Shown in pieces: positions 1 to 12,787 of a stretch of DNA of 64,000 nucleotides. The stretch lies in the NCBI RefSeq assembly GCF_022965805.1, contig NC_133108.1, positions 43,036,051 to 43,100,050 of the forward strand, written 5' to 3'. This DNA comes from Primulina eburnea (Eukaryota; Streptophyta; Magnoliopsida; Lamiales; Gesneriaceae). The position numbers and the translations under genes are program-made. Each line of letters begins with the position of its first letter. Position 1 is the first letter of the stretch. Below the pieces are notes generated by a model. It had not been told where the DNA came from and ran no database searches. It worked only from the letters and a program-made list of their open reading frames with translations.

Positions 1-200
1 ATAGCCTCAGGTTTTATATCTCAAGAAAGAAATTTAGGAGTACGAGTTCTTTTAGGGTAGCCTATAATGCTCTCTCAAAATGTGGAACTTTGATATAACT
101 AGTACCTGAAGTTTCTGCAAGTGCAATACAACTAACATCTTCATAGCACGCTGTTCATTTATCTCATTCCTATGTCTTTTTATTTGTTATGCTTTTGCAG

Positions 201-3200
201 TGAAACATACCGGTATTATGAGCTGCTATTCTGTCATCCAGGTTAGCGAGAAGGCTACATGTAATTCCTTTTTTATTAGCTGGAAGATGCATATGACGAG
301 TACCAGCATCATCAAATCATCAACGAAATTATTTGGTTGTGCATTATTTTATTGTTCTTCTATTCTGACATTTGCTAGAATATTCTGCAAGGCTATAAGC
401 CACTAGCTCCAAATACTAGCATTCTAGGTCGAATAGCTTTCCCAAGTAGTTAACGACTCCAAAATTTCTTGTGCTACCAATGTGTAATCATCAAGTTCCC
501 ATGACTTGTGAAAATGTGCCACTGGGCTCCACCTTGGACGGCTTTCTCTTAGTTATCAGTGTTAAGCTCATACAGCTTATTTTAGCTTGTAATATGAGTG
601 AGGATCATCTTATTGATACTGACTCAATGGTCTGCTATGTTGGTTATCAACGACAACATCAATGTTAAGCTATGAGCATGAGCATACGGCTGAACCCAAT
701 TAGTAATTTCTAATCTTCTAAATGGAAGAGCCTTCAAGAACTTATTTATCATTCCACAAATTCATGTGCAACCTATGTGGGATCATAACATTCTCCCATG
801 TGTTGGAGCCAATTGCTCTTGTGGCCATTATGACGCGAAAGGATTGGTAGAAATAATGTGTAGTTAGATGTATAGTTTTTCTCTCTTATTTGCCTTTTCT
901 AGAGTACAAATGCTCCCAGCTTGTGTAGTTTAATGAAGAGATATACGAATCCTGTAAATATTTTTGTTTTTTTTAAGGCATAATGATATTTACTTCTCCC
1001 ATTCTTCTCAACACGATCCTCAGGTTTGCCCTCTTAAATTTTAGAAATAATGCTGCATGAATTAATGCATGTTTTCAAACCGATCCACATGTTTTCATTC
1101 GTGAAACTGTCAAGAATTTTTTTTCTCATTGGCCTTTTTTTTGCCTGGCAAAATTTCATTAGCAAATATTTTTAAGCCATTTGGCAGGCATCTTTTAGCA
1201 GCTTCATGTCTTATTCCTTTCCTCCTTTCCAGATCAAGTGTTTGAAAAGACAGAGAATCTTGGGGAAATTTTGAATGGTGACCGGCTGGAAAATGCTTTA
1301 TATGAGTTGGAATTTTCGGTGAACAAAACAGAGACTGTTCTTTGCCACCAGAAGCTTGATAGGGAAAATGTTACTAAATTCAGGGATGCTATAGTGAGTG
1401 ATTCTTACTATCAAATGTACTTTGATGACCTTCCCTTGTGGGCATTCATTGGAAAAATTGAAAATGAAAGCTGGAATCCTTACAGTAAGGGGCCAAAGTA
1501 TTTTCTGTTCACGCATGTTCAGTTTAATGCTCTTTACAATGGCAACCATGTCATTGAAATTCATGCTTTCAGTGAGCCAAATCATGTAGTAGATGTATCA
1601 GAAGACGTTGACATCAACGTCAAGTTCACTTATTCCGTGTTCTGGCATGAAATCTCTACGCCATACAAAAACAGAATGGATAGATACTCGGGAACTGCCT
1701 TACTGCCTGTATTCCAACAAATTCATATGTTCACTTATGTGAATTCACTTGGTATAGTCATTCTTCTCATGGGGCTGCTTACTGTGCTTTATAAGCGGCA
1801 TCTCAAGTACACTTTGAGAAAGTAATTCTCTTTGCTGCTGTACTATTTTTTTCTGCTAAATCTTGGTTTTGTGGGACCTGAAAGCCAAGTATCTGACTTA
1901 AGTTATTTGTCTTCTATATATATTTGCAGAGGTTCGATTGGAGATGAAGAGGAGGATAAAGCAGTTGGTTGGAAACATATTCACGGGGACGTATTCAGAT
2001 GTCCCACAAATCTACCATTGTTATCTGCTGTCGTGGGCTCTGGCACCCAATTGTTGTTTATGTACGCTTTGTTTTTGCCATTTTTCTTTACTTGAAATTT
2101 CGTTTAAGACACTAAATAATCTGTCACCTGACTTGTAGTGTTTCGGTGGCTACATTTCATTTTCAATTTCGTTGAAACCAGGCCAAGATTGGTGTTTGCT
2201 TAGTACATGGTCATCGACTCATTGTCCCGTCTCTACCTAATAAGTATAAATAGCTTATCTGCATTGTATGGTTGTTTTGTTTTTTTGAATTTAAGTCTTA
2301 GTAGCAAAAAATTATTAAAGAATCAATAATGGTGAAAACATAACATGGCGCTTGGCATGGTTCGATGCATGTTTTCTTGCATTGGTGTTGGACCATGCCG
2401 TATTTAATCTGTCTTCATCAACTTATTAGGATAATAGTCACCCCATAGATTATTTATATTCTTGTGATAAAATACTTCACAAATTTGAGAAATGTATTTT
2501 TTCTCCGAGGATGAACTACATTTGCAGTAGTTTTCCTAGTGTTACTATTATAGGCTTTTCAATTGTAGTTTAGCCTATTGAGCCTAAGGTTGACTTATAT
2601 GTGAAATCTATGAAGAGGAACAGAAAATGTATAGTTTTCATATTTGCTTTAAGAGCCACTCGAATAACCATTTTCTGATCGGACAGGGCTTTGATCTTGT
2701 CTGTTTTGGCTTTTCTGGGAATCCTCTATCCATATAACCGTGGTGCCCTCTCTAGTCTAATTTTCATTTCTTACGTTCTTTCATCGACTCTTGCTGGCTA
2801 TAACTCTGCATCTCTCTGCAATCAATACTCCAAAACAGGATGGGTAATGTTTTGTGATTCTCCACGAGATTGTTAAATTGTTATTCGTTCTTAAACTTTG
2901 CATACATAAATGACCATGATATGATATTTGCAGGAACAAAGTGTTCTGCTGGCAGGGATTATCTTTTTCCTTCCTGTTCTTTTCACGACTTTTTTCCTCA
3001 ATATACTAGCGGCATATTTTGGGGTCACTGCAGCTCTTCCACTCGGAACCATATTTGTCATTTTTCTTGTATGTACACTCGTTGCAGTTCCATTACTTAT
3101 CCTTGGTGCTGTGGTTGGAAACCGCTACAGAACTGAAATCCAATCATCTTCCATCACAAAGAAAATCCCAAGGGAGATTCCGCAATTGGTTTGGTATCGT

Positions 3201-4273
3201 AAAACCCCTGTCCAAATGTTTCTTGGAGGTCTTCTACCATTCGGTGCCATTATCATGGAGTTTCACCTTTTGTGTTCAACTATCTGGGGCCATAAAATCT
3301 ACACAGCTCCCAGCCTTTTGCTTGTCACATTCATAATTCTAGCTATCCTTACTGCATTGCTCAGTGTGTGTTTGACATATTTTCAGCTGGCGGTGGAGGA
3401 CCATGAATGGTGTTGGCGGTGCGTTCTCTCTTTATGAAAAACTAATACTGTGGATGCATTTTTTTCTTGTTCTCTGAGCCTGAATCTTGGGATTAATTGC
3501 ATAAAACACCTTTGTTGAAGTTCGAAATGTGCTTTCAAACTCTTCACTTAAATCCCTTTATATTGGAATTTTTTCACATGCAGGCATGTTTTTTGCATTT
3601 AGCCACATTTTTTTCTACATAGTTATGCTCAAATGTTACAATGACCCCTAGATGAGTAAAATGAAAGTCACAAGATTGTCATCTTCAGTGCATGCTCTCT
3701 AATCCTATTAGGACTACAAGTCTGGAAAAATTTGGAGCCTTCTGCTCGATTGGTATGAGAAAGCAAACAGTGAAGAAATCAGATATATGATGAATTTCCT
3801 TTTACAACCCTTTTTGGTGGTATCTGTGACATTTGAGCAGAATTTTTAGTCGACAAATAACATACAGAAATGCAAAAAACACGTGTGCATGTAAAAAATA
3901 CTGAAAACCGTTTTCAGCACAATTCAAATTTTACAGCCGTGATGTATATGCTTTTTTCCCATTATATTGTTATCCATACATGACTATTAAATCGTGATTG
4001 CACAAAGGCGAAGCAAGTGTGTTACTATTGATCAGGTCCTCGTATGATTGAATCAGGTCTGTGTTACGAGGAGGCTCCACAGCATTATTCATGTTTGCCT
4101 ACTGCATCTACTTCTACTTCAAATCAAATATGAATGGCATCCTCCAGACTTCCTTCTTCTTTGGGTACAGCGTGCTCATGTGCTATGCATTCTTCTTGAT
4201 GCTAGGGACAGTAAGTTTTCGGGTGTCGTCCCTGTTTGTTCGGCGGATATACCGTGCTGTCAAAAAGGAATGA
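201..4273 (+). CDS. Transmembrane 9 superfamily (nonaspanin/EMP70) protein, 5' end missing
   Basis: Coding exons joined by reading frame: 201-241, 1233-1821, 1930-2061, 2687-2843, 2934-3418 and 4057-4273 (TGA), all with GT-AG introns. The visible ~540 residues start at ETYRYYELLFC and run through LGEILNGDRL, the lumenal-domain signature of TM9SF proteins. The order is lumenal domain, first membrane span (SLGIVILLMGLL), the soluble GWKHIHGDVFR loop, then about eight more hydrophobic spans in the last four exons, the usual nine-span layout. The family sits in Golgi/endosomal membranes. The C-terminus KKE fits the KXD/E Golgi-retention signal described for plant EMP12. The signal-peptide exon lies upstream of the window; bases 1-200 look intronic. 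No frame break is seen, so the gene is probably functional. Similarity to a TMN5-type plant paralogue is only an impression. Introns 1 (~1 kb), 3 and 5 (~0.6 kb each) hold nothing recognisable. Confidence 0.93.
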
Positions 4274-6170
4274 GCTTCATTTTGACAAAGGCAGATCAAT
4301 TCAAAGATGATAAGCGTCTGACACAGAAATTTTGGGAGAGAATAGGTAGACTACAAGACCGTATTCCAAATTATCCATTTTGATGAACAACACATGATAA
4401 ACTTGAAATTTAAGAGAGTGAAATCCATTTGTACGGTAAATTATGAAACACAATTTGTGTTTACCGGCGAGTTTCCCCGGTTTTTGTTTATTATCATTTT
4501 TACTCTTAGATTGACCTTGGTTTATATGTGTTTGTAAATGATATTGCCCTGATAGACAAAACTAAAGAAGGTGTAAATAAAAAATTAAACAGATGACGTG
4601 AAAAGTTTTAAGTTTTAGAATTAGTTGATCAAAAATGAAATATTTAGCTTGTAAATTTGGTCCTAAATCTAGACGAATGCGTAACCCAATTGAGATTGAC
4701 GGTCGAGAAGTTCACAGCGTATAACTTTTCGCTATGTAGAATCTATTATCCAATAGACCGAGGACATCAGAAATGATATAGATCATATGATTAAAGCAGG
4801 GTGAATGAAATAAAGGATGACGTCAGGAGCCTTATGCAATAGAAGGATATATGCGAGATTGAAAGAAAAGTGCTATGCTGGCTGGAGATTCAGGTTCTTT
4901 CTTAACACACCTTTGACAAGAGCTGAAATTGAGTATCATTCCTACCAGTTTTAAATGTTGATAATCTTGAATCACACAAGAAATTATGAGCATTAATGTT
5001 TCTTTTAAAAATTAAAGTTTATTTGTTGACTAACTCATATGACAATGTGCCACCTGATCTGAAAACAAAATTAGGATACCAGGTCGGCTGGTAAACAAAA
5101 TTCGGGCAAGGGATATTTGTGTGTAAGGTTATCACAGTGTGTAGTGTTGGTTTTGAACCTATTTTTATGTTTGACCTTCTTGTGGGGCGGTACTTTGACA
5201 TTATGCCTACTCCTTTCTTGAATCTATCATCGAATCTCTTTCTCGTGTCGAGTGAACTGCTTATGTCGATCTATGTTGTTTATTGCGGTGTCTGATGTAT
5301 TCCAGAAGCGGTATGAGGATATTCGGGACAGAGACCATCTGAATGAAGTAGTGCTTATTTTAGAATCGGGCTTGCTTGTCTTCACCTTAGATTGAGAGAG
5401 AGAACATTTTGATGATCGAGAATAAGATCAGTAACATTGGGCTTCTTTGCTTTTGTTTGAAGAGTTGTAAAGAAATATTTTTAGGAAAAAAAAAACAATA
5501 TTTGGTAAAACAAATTGTTCGTTTGGTTTTGTTTCGGGGAAATAGAGTTGTCACGACATATGATGAATAATATCAGAAATTATTTTATAAAATAATTTAA
5601 AATTTTTGAAATCATATTTAATAGTTGAATATAATATAATAATGGAATTTATAAGGTGGTGGTGAAAATTTGAGTTAAAGTAATAATTATGGAGTAAAAC
5701 AAACCCACCAAATTGGGGAGCCTCAAAACGAGTATATATCTCGTGAGTCTACTTTGGCATGTCTTGGAATAAACAAACCAAAGCAGCTCGTGAGTTTTTT
5801 GAATAGTCTCTGAAAATACTTAATTTGTATTTACAATCATTGAATTCGAGCTGAATTTTAACTGAATTGGAACTGGAACTGGAATCTATTAGCTTTATTC
5901 AGTTTTTGTTAGGGATCAAGAAAAACGAAAGAACCAGTTTTTTTTTTTAAAAAATAAAGAACGAATTTCTATTTAAATAAGCAAAGGCTTGATTGGATAG
6001 CACAAATAATGTTATTGGATTCATATATTGTGAGCAATTTAAGCACAATCGACATAGCCTCAAATTGTTTTTTTTTTAAAAAAAATAATAACAAGGAGAA
6101 AAAAATATAAACTTGCACAAGGCTAGAGAATTTGGACCCGTAATTAAATACTTATGGGTTTTAAAGCTCC
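4274..6170. other. Intergenic: TM9SF 3' UTR and spacer
   Basis: The stretch begins with the TM9SF 3' UTR, which has an AATAAA-like stretch near 4576. After that I see AT-rich sequence with poly-A/T runs and no convincing gene, RNA or transposon end. Short open frames on either strand have no family signature. Confidence 0.5.
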
Positions 6171-6172
6171 GA

Positions 6173-6215
6173 AGCCCAATCAGAATCATAAGTCCAACAA
6201 GTCTCTAGGGTTTTT
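6173..6215 (+). promoter_or_regulatory. Ribosomal-protein promoter elements: site II and telo-box
   Basis: AGCCCA at 6173-6178 is a site II element (TGGGCT) read on the minus strand. TAGGGTTTTT at 6206-6215 is a telo-box-like motif. The two lie about 30 bp apart, just upstream of the RPL10A leader. Site II plus telo-box is the standard arrangement of plant ribosomal-protein promoters, linking expression to cell growth through TCP-type factors. Function here is inferred from motif and position. Confidence 0.6.
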
Positions 6216-6400
6216 GCGAAGCAATTTATTGCGTAGTCCGACTCTCCAAATCGAAATCGCCTCTGTTTCCGACTCCGAGGTATGTGTTTTTGCGCGGTGT
6301 TTGTCCATGTTATTGTAGCTAAACTGACGAGTTTACCTATTTGCTTTCCGGTTGCTTTGTTGGCGAGCAGGCGTGATTTGAGAAGATAAGGCCTTGAAAG

Positions 6401-8517
6401 ATGAGGTAGAATCCAACTTATCTTTCTTTAATGGGTTGTTACTTTCTATCTAATCTCGTCGTTTTTGTTCTTTCGGAAGTGATTTGCGTTGAGATATGCT
6501 TTTGATTAAGCTGATGTATGGCTGGTCGTTGTTCCTTCTGTTCGCTCTCATGTTGGGTTTCATCTATTTTATCGCAATGGTTTAGATATTGCGAATTGAT
6601 ATATTATCCAAAGTAAATGGAGCTTTGAGGAAATATATTGTGACAGCTAGAAACCCTTATCCGAGGAACACTTTTTTTTCCTGATATTCATGGTTATTTG
6701 CATTTGGGGTGGCTTAAAGAAATGCTCCGCTTCTTTATTTGTAGAAAGGCTGAAGCAATTTTGGATTGAATAGACGTGAAATCTAGTTTTTTTCTTAAAA
6801 AAAAATTTCCTGGGAAAAGCCGAAGAAGAGTTCACAAGCCATGTTTTCTGGTTTCTTTCTTTTTTACGTGTTTTTTAAGATAAAACCCGTCTGAATACCT
6901 TTTTTTTTTGTAATGCTTTTGCAGTAAGCTTCAGAGTGAGGCCCTGAGGGAAGCTATAACTCAGATTACTTCTGATGCTAAGGAGAAGAAACGAAATTTC
7001 ACTGAGACAATTGAGCTCCAGATTGGGCTTAAGAATTATGATCCTCAGAAGGACAAACGTTTCAGCGGGTCTGTGAAGTTGCCCCATATTCCCAGGCCAA
7101 AAATGAAAGTATGCATGCTTGGTGATGCTCAGCATGTCGAAGAGGTATATTGCGTTTCTTCATTGCTTTTCTTAACATAATATTAACCATGAGGTAGTTA
7201 TGTGTATATAATCTAGATTCACAAGTTGCTTGGACCCGAAGGACTTTGGATCTTATATATTTTACTTAAAATACATGTAATTTATATACCTTTTTGGTGG
7301 CTATGAAAAACTCCTCGACCAGTGTGATAATTTTCTCCTTTGGTTTTGATTGTATGTTTATGTATGCTTTGTGGTAATCTACGTGGAATTATCCGTTTTG
7401 AGCGAGGGCCAGTTAGTAATTTTGCATCAAAATTGCACACAATCTCATTTTTTAGGAACTGTAATGTGATCTATCATCTGTGTTTTTTTAACCAGGTGTG
7501 TATTATGAGCTGTTTTTACCAGAAACTGTTTTTAATCAAAACATTACTGATATTTGCTGTGAACGATATTTGCTGTGAACGAATAGCATATTGAAGAGTT
7601 GTTTTTGATAGGTTTAGACCTTTGCAACAAAGTAATTTTCATTTACATTATAGTTTCTCGTGTTATATTGTTAATATTGTGTATTTGTAATGATTTTTGA
7701 CATCATTTGCAATCATTTACCCAGGCTGAAAAAATTGGCTTGGAATCCATGGATGTGGAGGCTTTAAAGAAGTTGAATAAAAACAAGAAACTAGTGAAGA
7801 AACTTGCAAAAAAATATCATGCTTTCTTAGCCTCGGAAGCTGTCATCAAGCAGATTCCTCGACTGTTAGGGCCTGGTCTGAACAAGGCAGGCAAGTGCTT
7901 TTTCACATGTTGGTTTGTTCTTTTCACTGATTTTTGAGCAAACAGCACATGTGAATCACCATATGTATTGGTTGAAATTTCCCCTGAATATTTACTTTTA
8001 TTGGAAAATTATGTTATACCGTTCTACAAATGTGATAATCATGGCATTCAATTCTTGTTATTGATTTGTTTCTAGTGTAATGCAGGTAAGTTCCCTACCC
8101 TCGTGTCTCATCAAGAATCCCTCGAGTCCAAGGTTGCGGAAACAAAGGCCACAGTCAAGTTCCAATTGAAGAAGGTTCTTTGCATGGGTGTTGCTGTTGG
8201 AAACTGCGATATGGAGGAGAAGCAAATATTTCAAAACGTTCAAATGAGTGTTAACTTTTTAGTCTCCCTTTTGAAGAAGAATTGGCAGAACGTAAGTGCA
8301 CTCAAACGCTTTCTTTAATAACAACCAATAATAATCTCCTTTCCTGCAAAATATCAGTCAAATTTTATTTCATACATATATGTTTTCACGTGTTGATGGC
8401 TTGATATGTCGATTGAATATTCGGACTTTCGTGGTTGGTAAGTGTTTATTTTGTCATAATCAGGTAAGGTGCTTATACTTGAAGACAACAATGGGAAAGA
8501 CACAACGTGTCTTCTAG
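6401..8517 (+). CDS. RPL10A: 60S ribosomal protein L10a (uL1)
   Basis: Coding exons: 6401-6405 (only ATGAG), 6925-7144, 7725-7890, 8086-8291 and 8464-8517 (TAG), giving 216 residues, the usual plant length. The protein begins [10 protein letters not shown] and ends TMGKTQRVF. It contains [28 protein letters not shown] and [12 protein letters not shown], which are hallmarks of the uL1 family that forms the L1 stalk of the large subunit and assists release of E-site tRNA. A 5'-UTR intron is likely from 6280 to 6370. Intron 3 (7891-8085) starts with GC rather than GT; reading it as GC-AG is the only option that keeps the frame and the conserved NKAGKF. The single-codon-plus-two-base first exon is unusual but unambiguous, because AG joins to T to make Ser2. 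The gene looks intact and functional. Confidence 0.97.
7891..8085 (+). other. GC-AG intron of RPL10A
   Basis: The exon ends GGCAG and the intron opens GCAAGTG, which fits the strong AG|GCAAGT consensus of GC-type donors. It closes with TGCAG. The only nearby GT donor (at 7895) joined to the same acceptor gives an immediate TAA. The GC donor restores Gly-Lys-Phe of the invariant NKAGKF segment. Confidence 0.88.
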
Positions 8518-9329
8518 TGATTCACCTTATGTTTCTGTTTGGAATGCCTATGTGGAAAACTCGTGAGAGGCGTCTTCTCAGACAATCAAACCTTTCTCGG
8601 ACTGAATTTTTTGGGCTTTTCACCATTTTGATACTCTGTCTTGTTGCATTTTGGAGATCCATTAATTTTGTGCCTGTTGAGATGCTTGGTTTATACTCAG
8701 TTTTTTTCTTGTATGATTCGTCCTTTATCTTTAGACTTGGATTACTATTACTTGCTGATTTCTTTACAATCTTATTTGGTGAATTTGAACTTTCTCTAAC
8801 CATGTTTTGTAGCAATTTTTTTGGGAAGGATACTGCATAGTGAGATACTGACATTTGTGGGAATCTCATTGTACACTATTTTTTAGCTCAAAAGGTACTT
8901 CGAATTCAGCTCAATATTTTTGAAGATATTCGATATTTGATCGAATTATTGTTCGGATAAAAAGATTCCAGAACAAAGGATTGGAATTTCAGAAAGTCTG
9001 AAATTTATTTATATTTAATATATAATTATATTATATTAATAAAATATTTAGGTTTGCAAGTGGTCCGCAAACTATCGAACAAAATAATTTGGATTCGAAT
9101 TCGATTCGAAAAAATTGAAACATATTCGAGTTTGATATATTTGAATATGAATCAAATATTTATCGAATCGGTTTGGAAAATTCGTAAATCTAACTCGAAT
9201 TGTTTATTACAATAATCTCAATGACGAGGTCAAGATTTAAATATCAGCATAAATAACAATGCCTGCCAATTTATTCATCAATATTTTTAATGGGGTAAAT
9301 AAGCTTTTAGGCTCATATGGACGAAGTTA
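8518..9329. other. RPL10A 3' region and degenerate repeat DNA
   Basis: The first ~360 bp is T-rich 3' flanking sequence. From about 8880 to 9235 the DNA is rich in TTCGAA/TCGATTCGAA-like stretches typical of decayed repeats, without definable ends. No gene is visible. Confidence 0.4.
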
Positions 9330-9969
9330 GGGCATCTCCAACCCAAGCACCAAAATCACGCTATTTGGCTGCTTGGGCTTCTCCAATGGTGCTGCGCTAT
9401 TTGCAAGCACCATTCTTCTCTACTCCAAATGTGGCGCAGCTGTTTTCTTTTTATTTTTTTATTTTTTTTAATTATAAATATTTATATTAATATTTATAAA
9501 TATTTTTTATATAATAATATGATATTATTATTCTAATTTAATATTATATAATTTTAATAATTAAATATAAAATCATAAAAATTAAATATTTAATTATATA
9601 AATTTACAAAGTATTTTAAAATGAAATAAATAAAATAAAAAGAATATTCCGAGAATATTCTTTTTTAGAGTAAGATTTTGAAGTAGATTGGTTGGAGATG
9701 AATATTGTATATGGTGCAGAAAATGCACTATTTTAGAGTAGAGTTGCTTTAAAATAGAGTTTTGGGTTGGGAGTGAGTCTCATGTGAGACCCGTCTCACG
9801 GATCTTAATCTGTGAGCGGGCCAACCCTACCTATATTAACAATTAAAAGTAATACTCTTAGCATATAAAGTAATACTTTTTCATGGATGACCCAAATAAG
9901 AGATTCGTCTCACATATACGACATGTGAGACCGTCTCACACAAGTTTTTGCCTTGGGTTGGAGATGGCC
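9330..9969. mobile_element. PIF/Harbinger-like MITE (contains a nested 182-bp element)
   Basis: The left end reads GGGCATCTCCAACCCAA. The right end, read on the other strand, is GGCCATCTCCAACCCAA, one mismatch over 17 bp. TTA flanks both sides (9327-9329 and 9970-9972), the 3-bp TWA duplication of PIF/Harbinger elements. The interior is AT-rich and non-coding. Without the later insertion at 9771-9952 the element would be about 450 bp. Confidence 0.8.
9771..9952 (+). mobile_element. GTGAGAC-dyad element, copy 1
   Basis: This 182-bp element starts GAGTGAGTCTCA and ends CAAGTTTTTGCC. A near-palindrome of the GTGAGACCGTCTCAC type lies 12 bp inside each end. The flanking 9-bp duplication is TTGGGTTGG (9762-9770 and 9953-9961). 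It landed in the right terminal repeat of the MITE at 9330-9969. It has no coding capacity. A 9-bp duplication points to Mutator-type mobilisation. Confidence 0.85.
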
Positions 9970-10412
9970 TTATCACCAAAAGCAAGGGCGGATCAGGGTT
10001 TTGTCTATTGCGTGAAAGAAATTTATTGATGGAAAACCAATGAGTCAGGATTTCACAACATATGATATTTTTTTTAAATTTTAATTCATGTTTATTTCAC
10101 AAATAATCTTAAAATTAAATAATTGATTCACTGGTAAAAAAAAAATTTAAATGATCTTTTATCCCAAATGAAAGTATTCAACAAAATGATTTTTGCTTGA
10201 TAATTTTCCCAATTTTTAACATTCACGATTCCAATATTAATGAATGACCAACACCATATTTCAAACTATTTCGTATAAATATATATTTTGTAATTTAAAT
10301 TTCTAAAATTTTAATCAAATCTTATGAATTTATCAATATATCGCCAAAATTTACTTCAATCGATTAAGTCTTCAGCATGAAGTAGGCAGCAAATTTTTTA
10401 AATAACATTTAA

Positions 10413-10596
10413 GTCAAAAACTTGTGTGAAACAATCTCACGGATCGTATTTTGTGAGACATGTCTTTTATTTGTGTCATCCATGAAAAATTTTCTTGTTA
10501 TGCTAATAAGAGTATTATTTTTTATTGTGAATATCGGTAGAGTTGACCCGTCTCACATATAAAGATTCGTCAGAGTGTGTCACAAGAGACCTACTC
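10413..10596 (-). mobile_element. GTGAGAC-dyad element, copy 2
   Basis: This 184-bp copy lies in the opposite orientation, from GTCAAAAACTTG to GACCTACTC. It is more diverged than copy 1. The 9-bp duplication AACATTTAA is perfect (10404-10412 and 10597-10605). Confidence 0.82.
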
Positions 10597-10859
10597 AACA
10601 TTTAAATGGCAAGAAGAAATCATTATCTATTATAGATATCGAGGAAAAATTAATATTTTTGGTATGAAAAATAACAAAAAACTTCTGTAAAATTGTCATA
10701 TGATCAATTTTAAAAAATAAATCTCATTTTCAATTTGACTCGTCATTATAAATATCGAATCAATTTATTTGAATAAATACTTTATCAAAAAATATTTTAA
10801 TGGATCCATTAGAAAATTCGTCACATAACATCACACAAGAGTTGTATGTACATTTGCCA

Positions 10860-12322
10860 GCGCCACCCTTGGCAATCCGCCTGCTTCAGTATTTACTATT
10901 TAGGGATCCACCGTCACCTCCGCCACAAACACTCAAAACCCATCAATTCCCTGCGGTTTCTCCCCCTTTTTCGTCACACCCAAGCGTAAATTTTTTATAC
11001 CGGTGCATAAGGGGTGAGTGAGATCTTGACTTCTGTAAGGCTTCATTTCTTTAATATGTAGCTTTAACAAGAAAGATCTTTGCTGTTTCTGTTTATTTTT
11101 TCATGTTTGTTCACCTCATTTGGCTGATCGGTGTGGAAAGTTTGAGTTTTGTTTTTTTTGTTATGGGTTTTCTAGACTTATTGTGAGAAGATCGTTTGAG
11201 TTTGCTGGAGGCTTTGTTGAGATATTTATTAGTGGGTTTTTCTTTGATATTGTACTGCTTTTTTGTACATTTAATAAATTTACTTCAGTATGATTTTTAA
11301 AAATATTTGAAGATGTTTTCTGGTGATCTTCTAAATTTTTTATTTCTGAATGTAATACGTTTATGTTGTGGAAAAAAGGTGATGTTTCATAATAATGTTG
11401 ATCCTCTTCTCTGATTTTGAATTCGATCTGGAGCCTGGCTGATATTTGTGCAAACTATTAGTGGCAGAGCCAAAGATTTCGTGGATGGTTAAATTAAAGA
11501 TCGAAAATTAATTGGAAATATATTGTATTTTGTGTATGTATAATATGTATAAAAAAAATATTTTTGCGTATACTCTTGATGTAAAATTTAATAGGGAGGG
11601 GCGATTGGTCCTCCCCTCAGCCTCTGCAACAATATAGTTCACGGGTACATGCAATGGTAAGATTCTTGGTGCTTTGACTGATTATTATTCGACAATTGTG
11701 TAAGAAGCTTCAGCTTAATTTATTATTTCTTTATGTAAATGGAATTTTACTGTTGTTTAAATTTTTTGTTTTAGAATCTTTGACACCTTGACTTGGATGC
11801 TCGGTCAATATTGGTTTGCTGTTTTGAATAAGTTTGTAATAAGATGATTTTACTGTGGTCGGTGTGCTATGTGAGAGTTACACATTTATGCACATTCTTT
11901 TGATTTTTGTTTACCCGCCACCTTGGTTTCTTGGTTTTCTTTCTAAAAGTTAGTGCCTTTGATCATTTTTCTCAATCTTTTTCTTCTGCAAATATTGTTT
12001 TGAGCATGATCTTAAATATTGAGTAATCCACGTAATGAGGCGAAAGAGAGTTTTGAGTTCGATTTTAAGTTCTTACAAATGTGATTTATCATATGTAAAC
12101 CATGGAGCTTCGAGTGAAGGGCAGAGACCAACTTTCTCGCACTTCTCATATTGCTCCAACATCAATAGCTTGGGTACTAGAATCGATGGCAATATTGTCT
12201 ATTGTCATCGTTCAACAAATAGATGGCACATATTTCATGCAGAGAAGCATGTGATCACAATGAACATTTGAATGGTAGTGATAATGTGGTACGAAATTAA
12301 AGTTCCGATGCTGCCTTTTCAG
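10860..12322 (+). promoter_or_regulatory. Ferredoxin 5' leader and leader intron
   Basis: A C-rich stretch at about 10860-11013 looks like a 5' UTR exon. It ends at GGG|GTGAGTG, a good donor at 11014. The matching acceptor CTTTTCAG ends at 12322, three bases before the ferredoxin ATG. The 1.3-kb intron is T-rich like other plant introns. Short open frames inside it have no family signature. The start of the exon is not determined. Confidence 0.55.
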
Positions 12323-12325
12323 GAA

Positions 12326-12787
12326 ATGGCAACTGCAATACTTCCCCTCAGCTGCATGTTCAAAAGTGCTCCAGCTCCACAAAACCGAAACACAAGCACC
12401 TTCGTCAAGATCCCTTCCTCTTTGGGTTCTGTGAAGAGGATCACCAAAACCTTTGGCTTGAAAGCCAAACCAGATTTCAGAGTATCTGCCATGGCAGTAT
12501 ACAAGGTCAAATTAATCGGACCAGACGGCGACGAGTGCGAGTTTGATGCCCCTGACGATGCATATATCCTTGACACTGCGGAGGCTGCGGGAATTGATCT
12601 TCCATACTCATGCAGGGCTGGTGCATGCTCCACCTGCGCGGGTAAAATCGCGACAGGTTGTGTTGACCAGTCAGATGGCTCGTTTCTTGATGATGACCAA
12701 ATGGTGCAGGGCTACTTGCTGACCTGTGTCTCGTATCCTACTTCAGATTGTGTGATTCACACTCACAAGGAGAGTGATCTTTATTAA
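12326..12787 (+). CDS. FD3: [2Fe-2S] ferredoxin, root/non-photosynthetic type, plastid precursor
   Basis: The protein has 153 residues and no introns in its coding part. Residues 1 to about 55 form a Ser/Thr/Lys/Arg-rich plastid transit peptide, and the mature protein starts near AVYKVKLIG. The cluster ligands are Cys96, Cys101, Cys104 (CRAGACSTC) and Cys134 (LLTC), the classic C-x4-C-x2-C-x29-C plant ferredoxin pattern. It ends in [14 protein letters not shown]. In plastids such proteins pass electrons between FNR and acceptors such as nitrite reductase, sulfite reductase and glutamate synthase. The sequence [14 protein letters not shown] and the tail resemble the root-type (Fd3) group rather than leaf ferredoxins. 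ATG 12326 sits just after a good splice acceptor and starts the transit peptide, so it is preferred over upstream codons. Confidence 0.96.
   Translation: MATAILPLSCMFKSAPAPQNRNTSTFVKIPSSLGSVKRITKTFGLKAKPDFRVSAMAVYKVKLIGPDGDECEFDAPDDAYILDTAEAAGIDLPYSCRAGACSTCAGKIATGCVDQSDGSFLDDDQMVQGYLLTCVSYPTSDCVIHTHKESDLY

Noticed and set aside
8469..8869. Overlapping open frames on both strands after RPL10A
   Set aside because: Hydrophobic translation of T-rich 3' flanking DNA, beginning inside the last RPL10A exon in another frame.
12035..12271. Open frame of 78 codons before the ferredoxin gene
   Set aside because: It lies in the leader intron, has no domain and is removed if the 11014-12322 intron is spliced.
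12319..12633. Antisense open frame across the ferredoxin gene
   Set aside because: It is the reverse-strand shadow of the conserved ferredoxin coding sequence.
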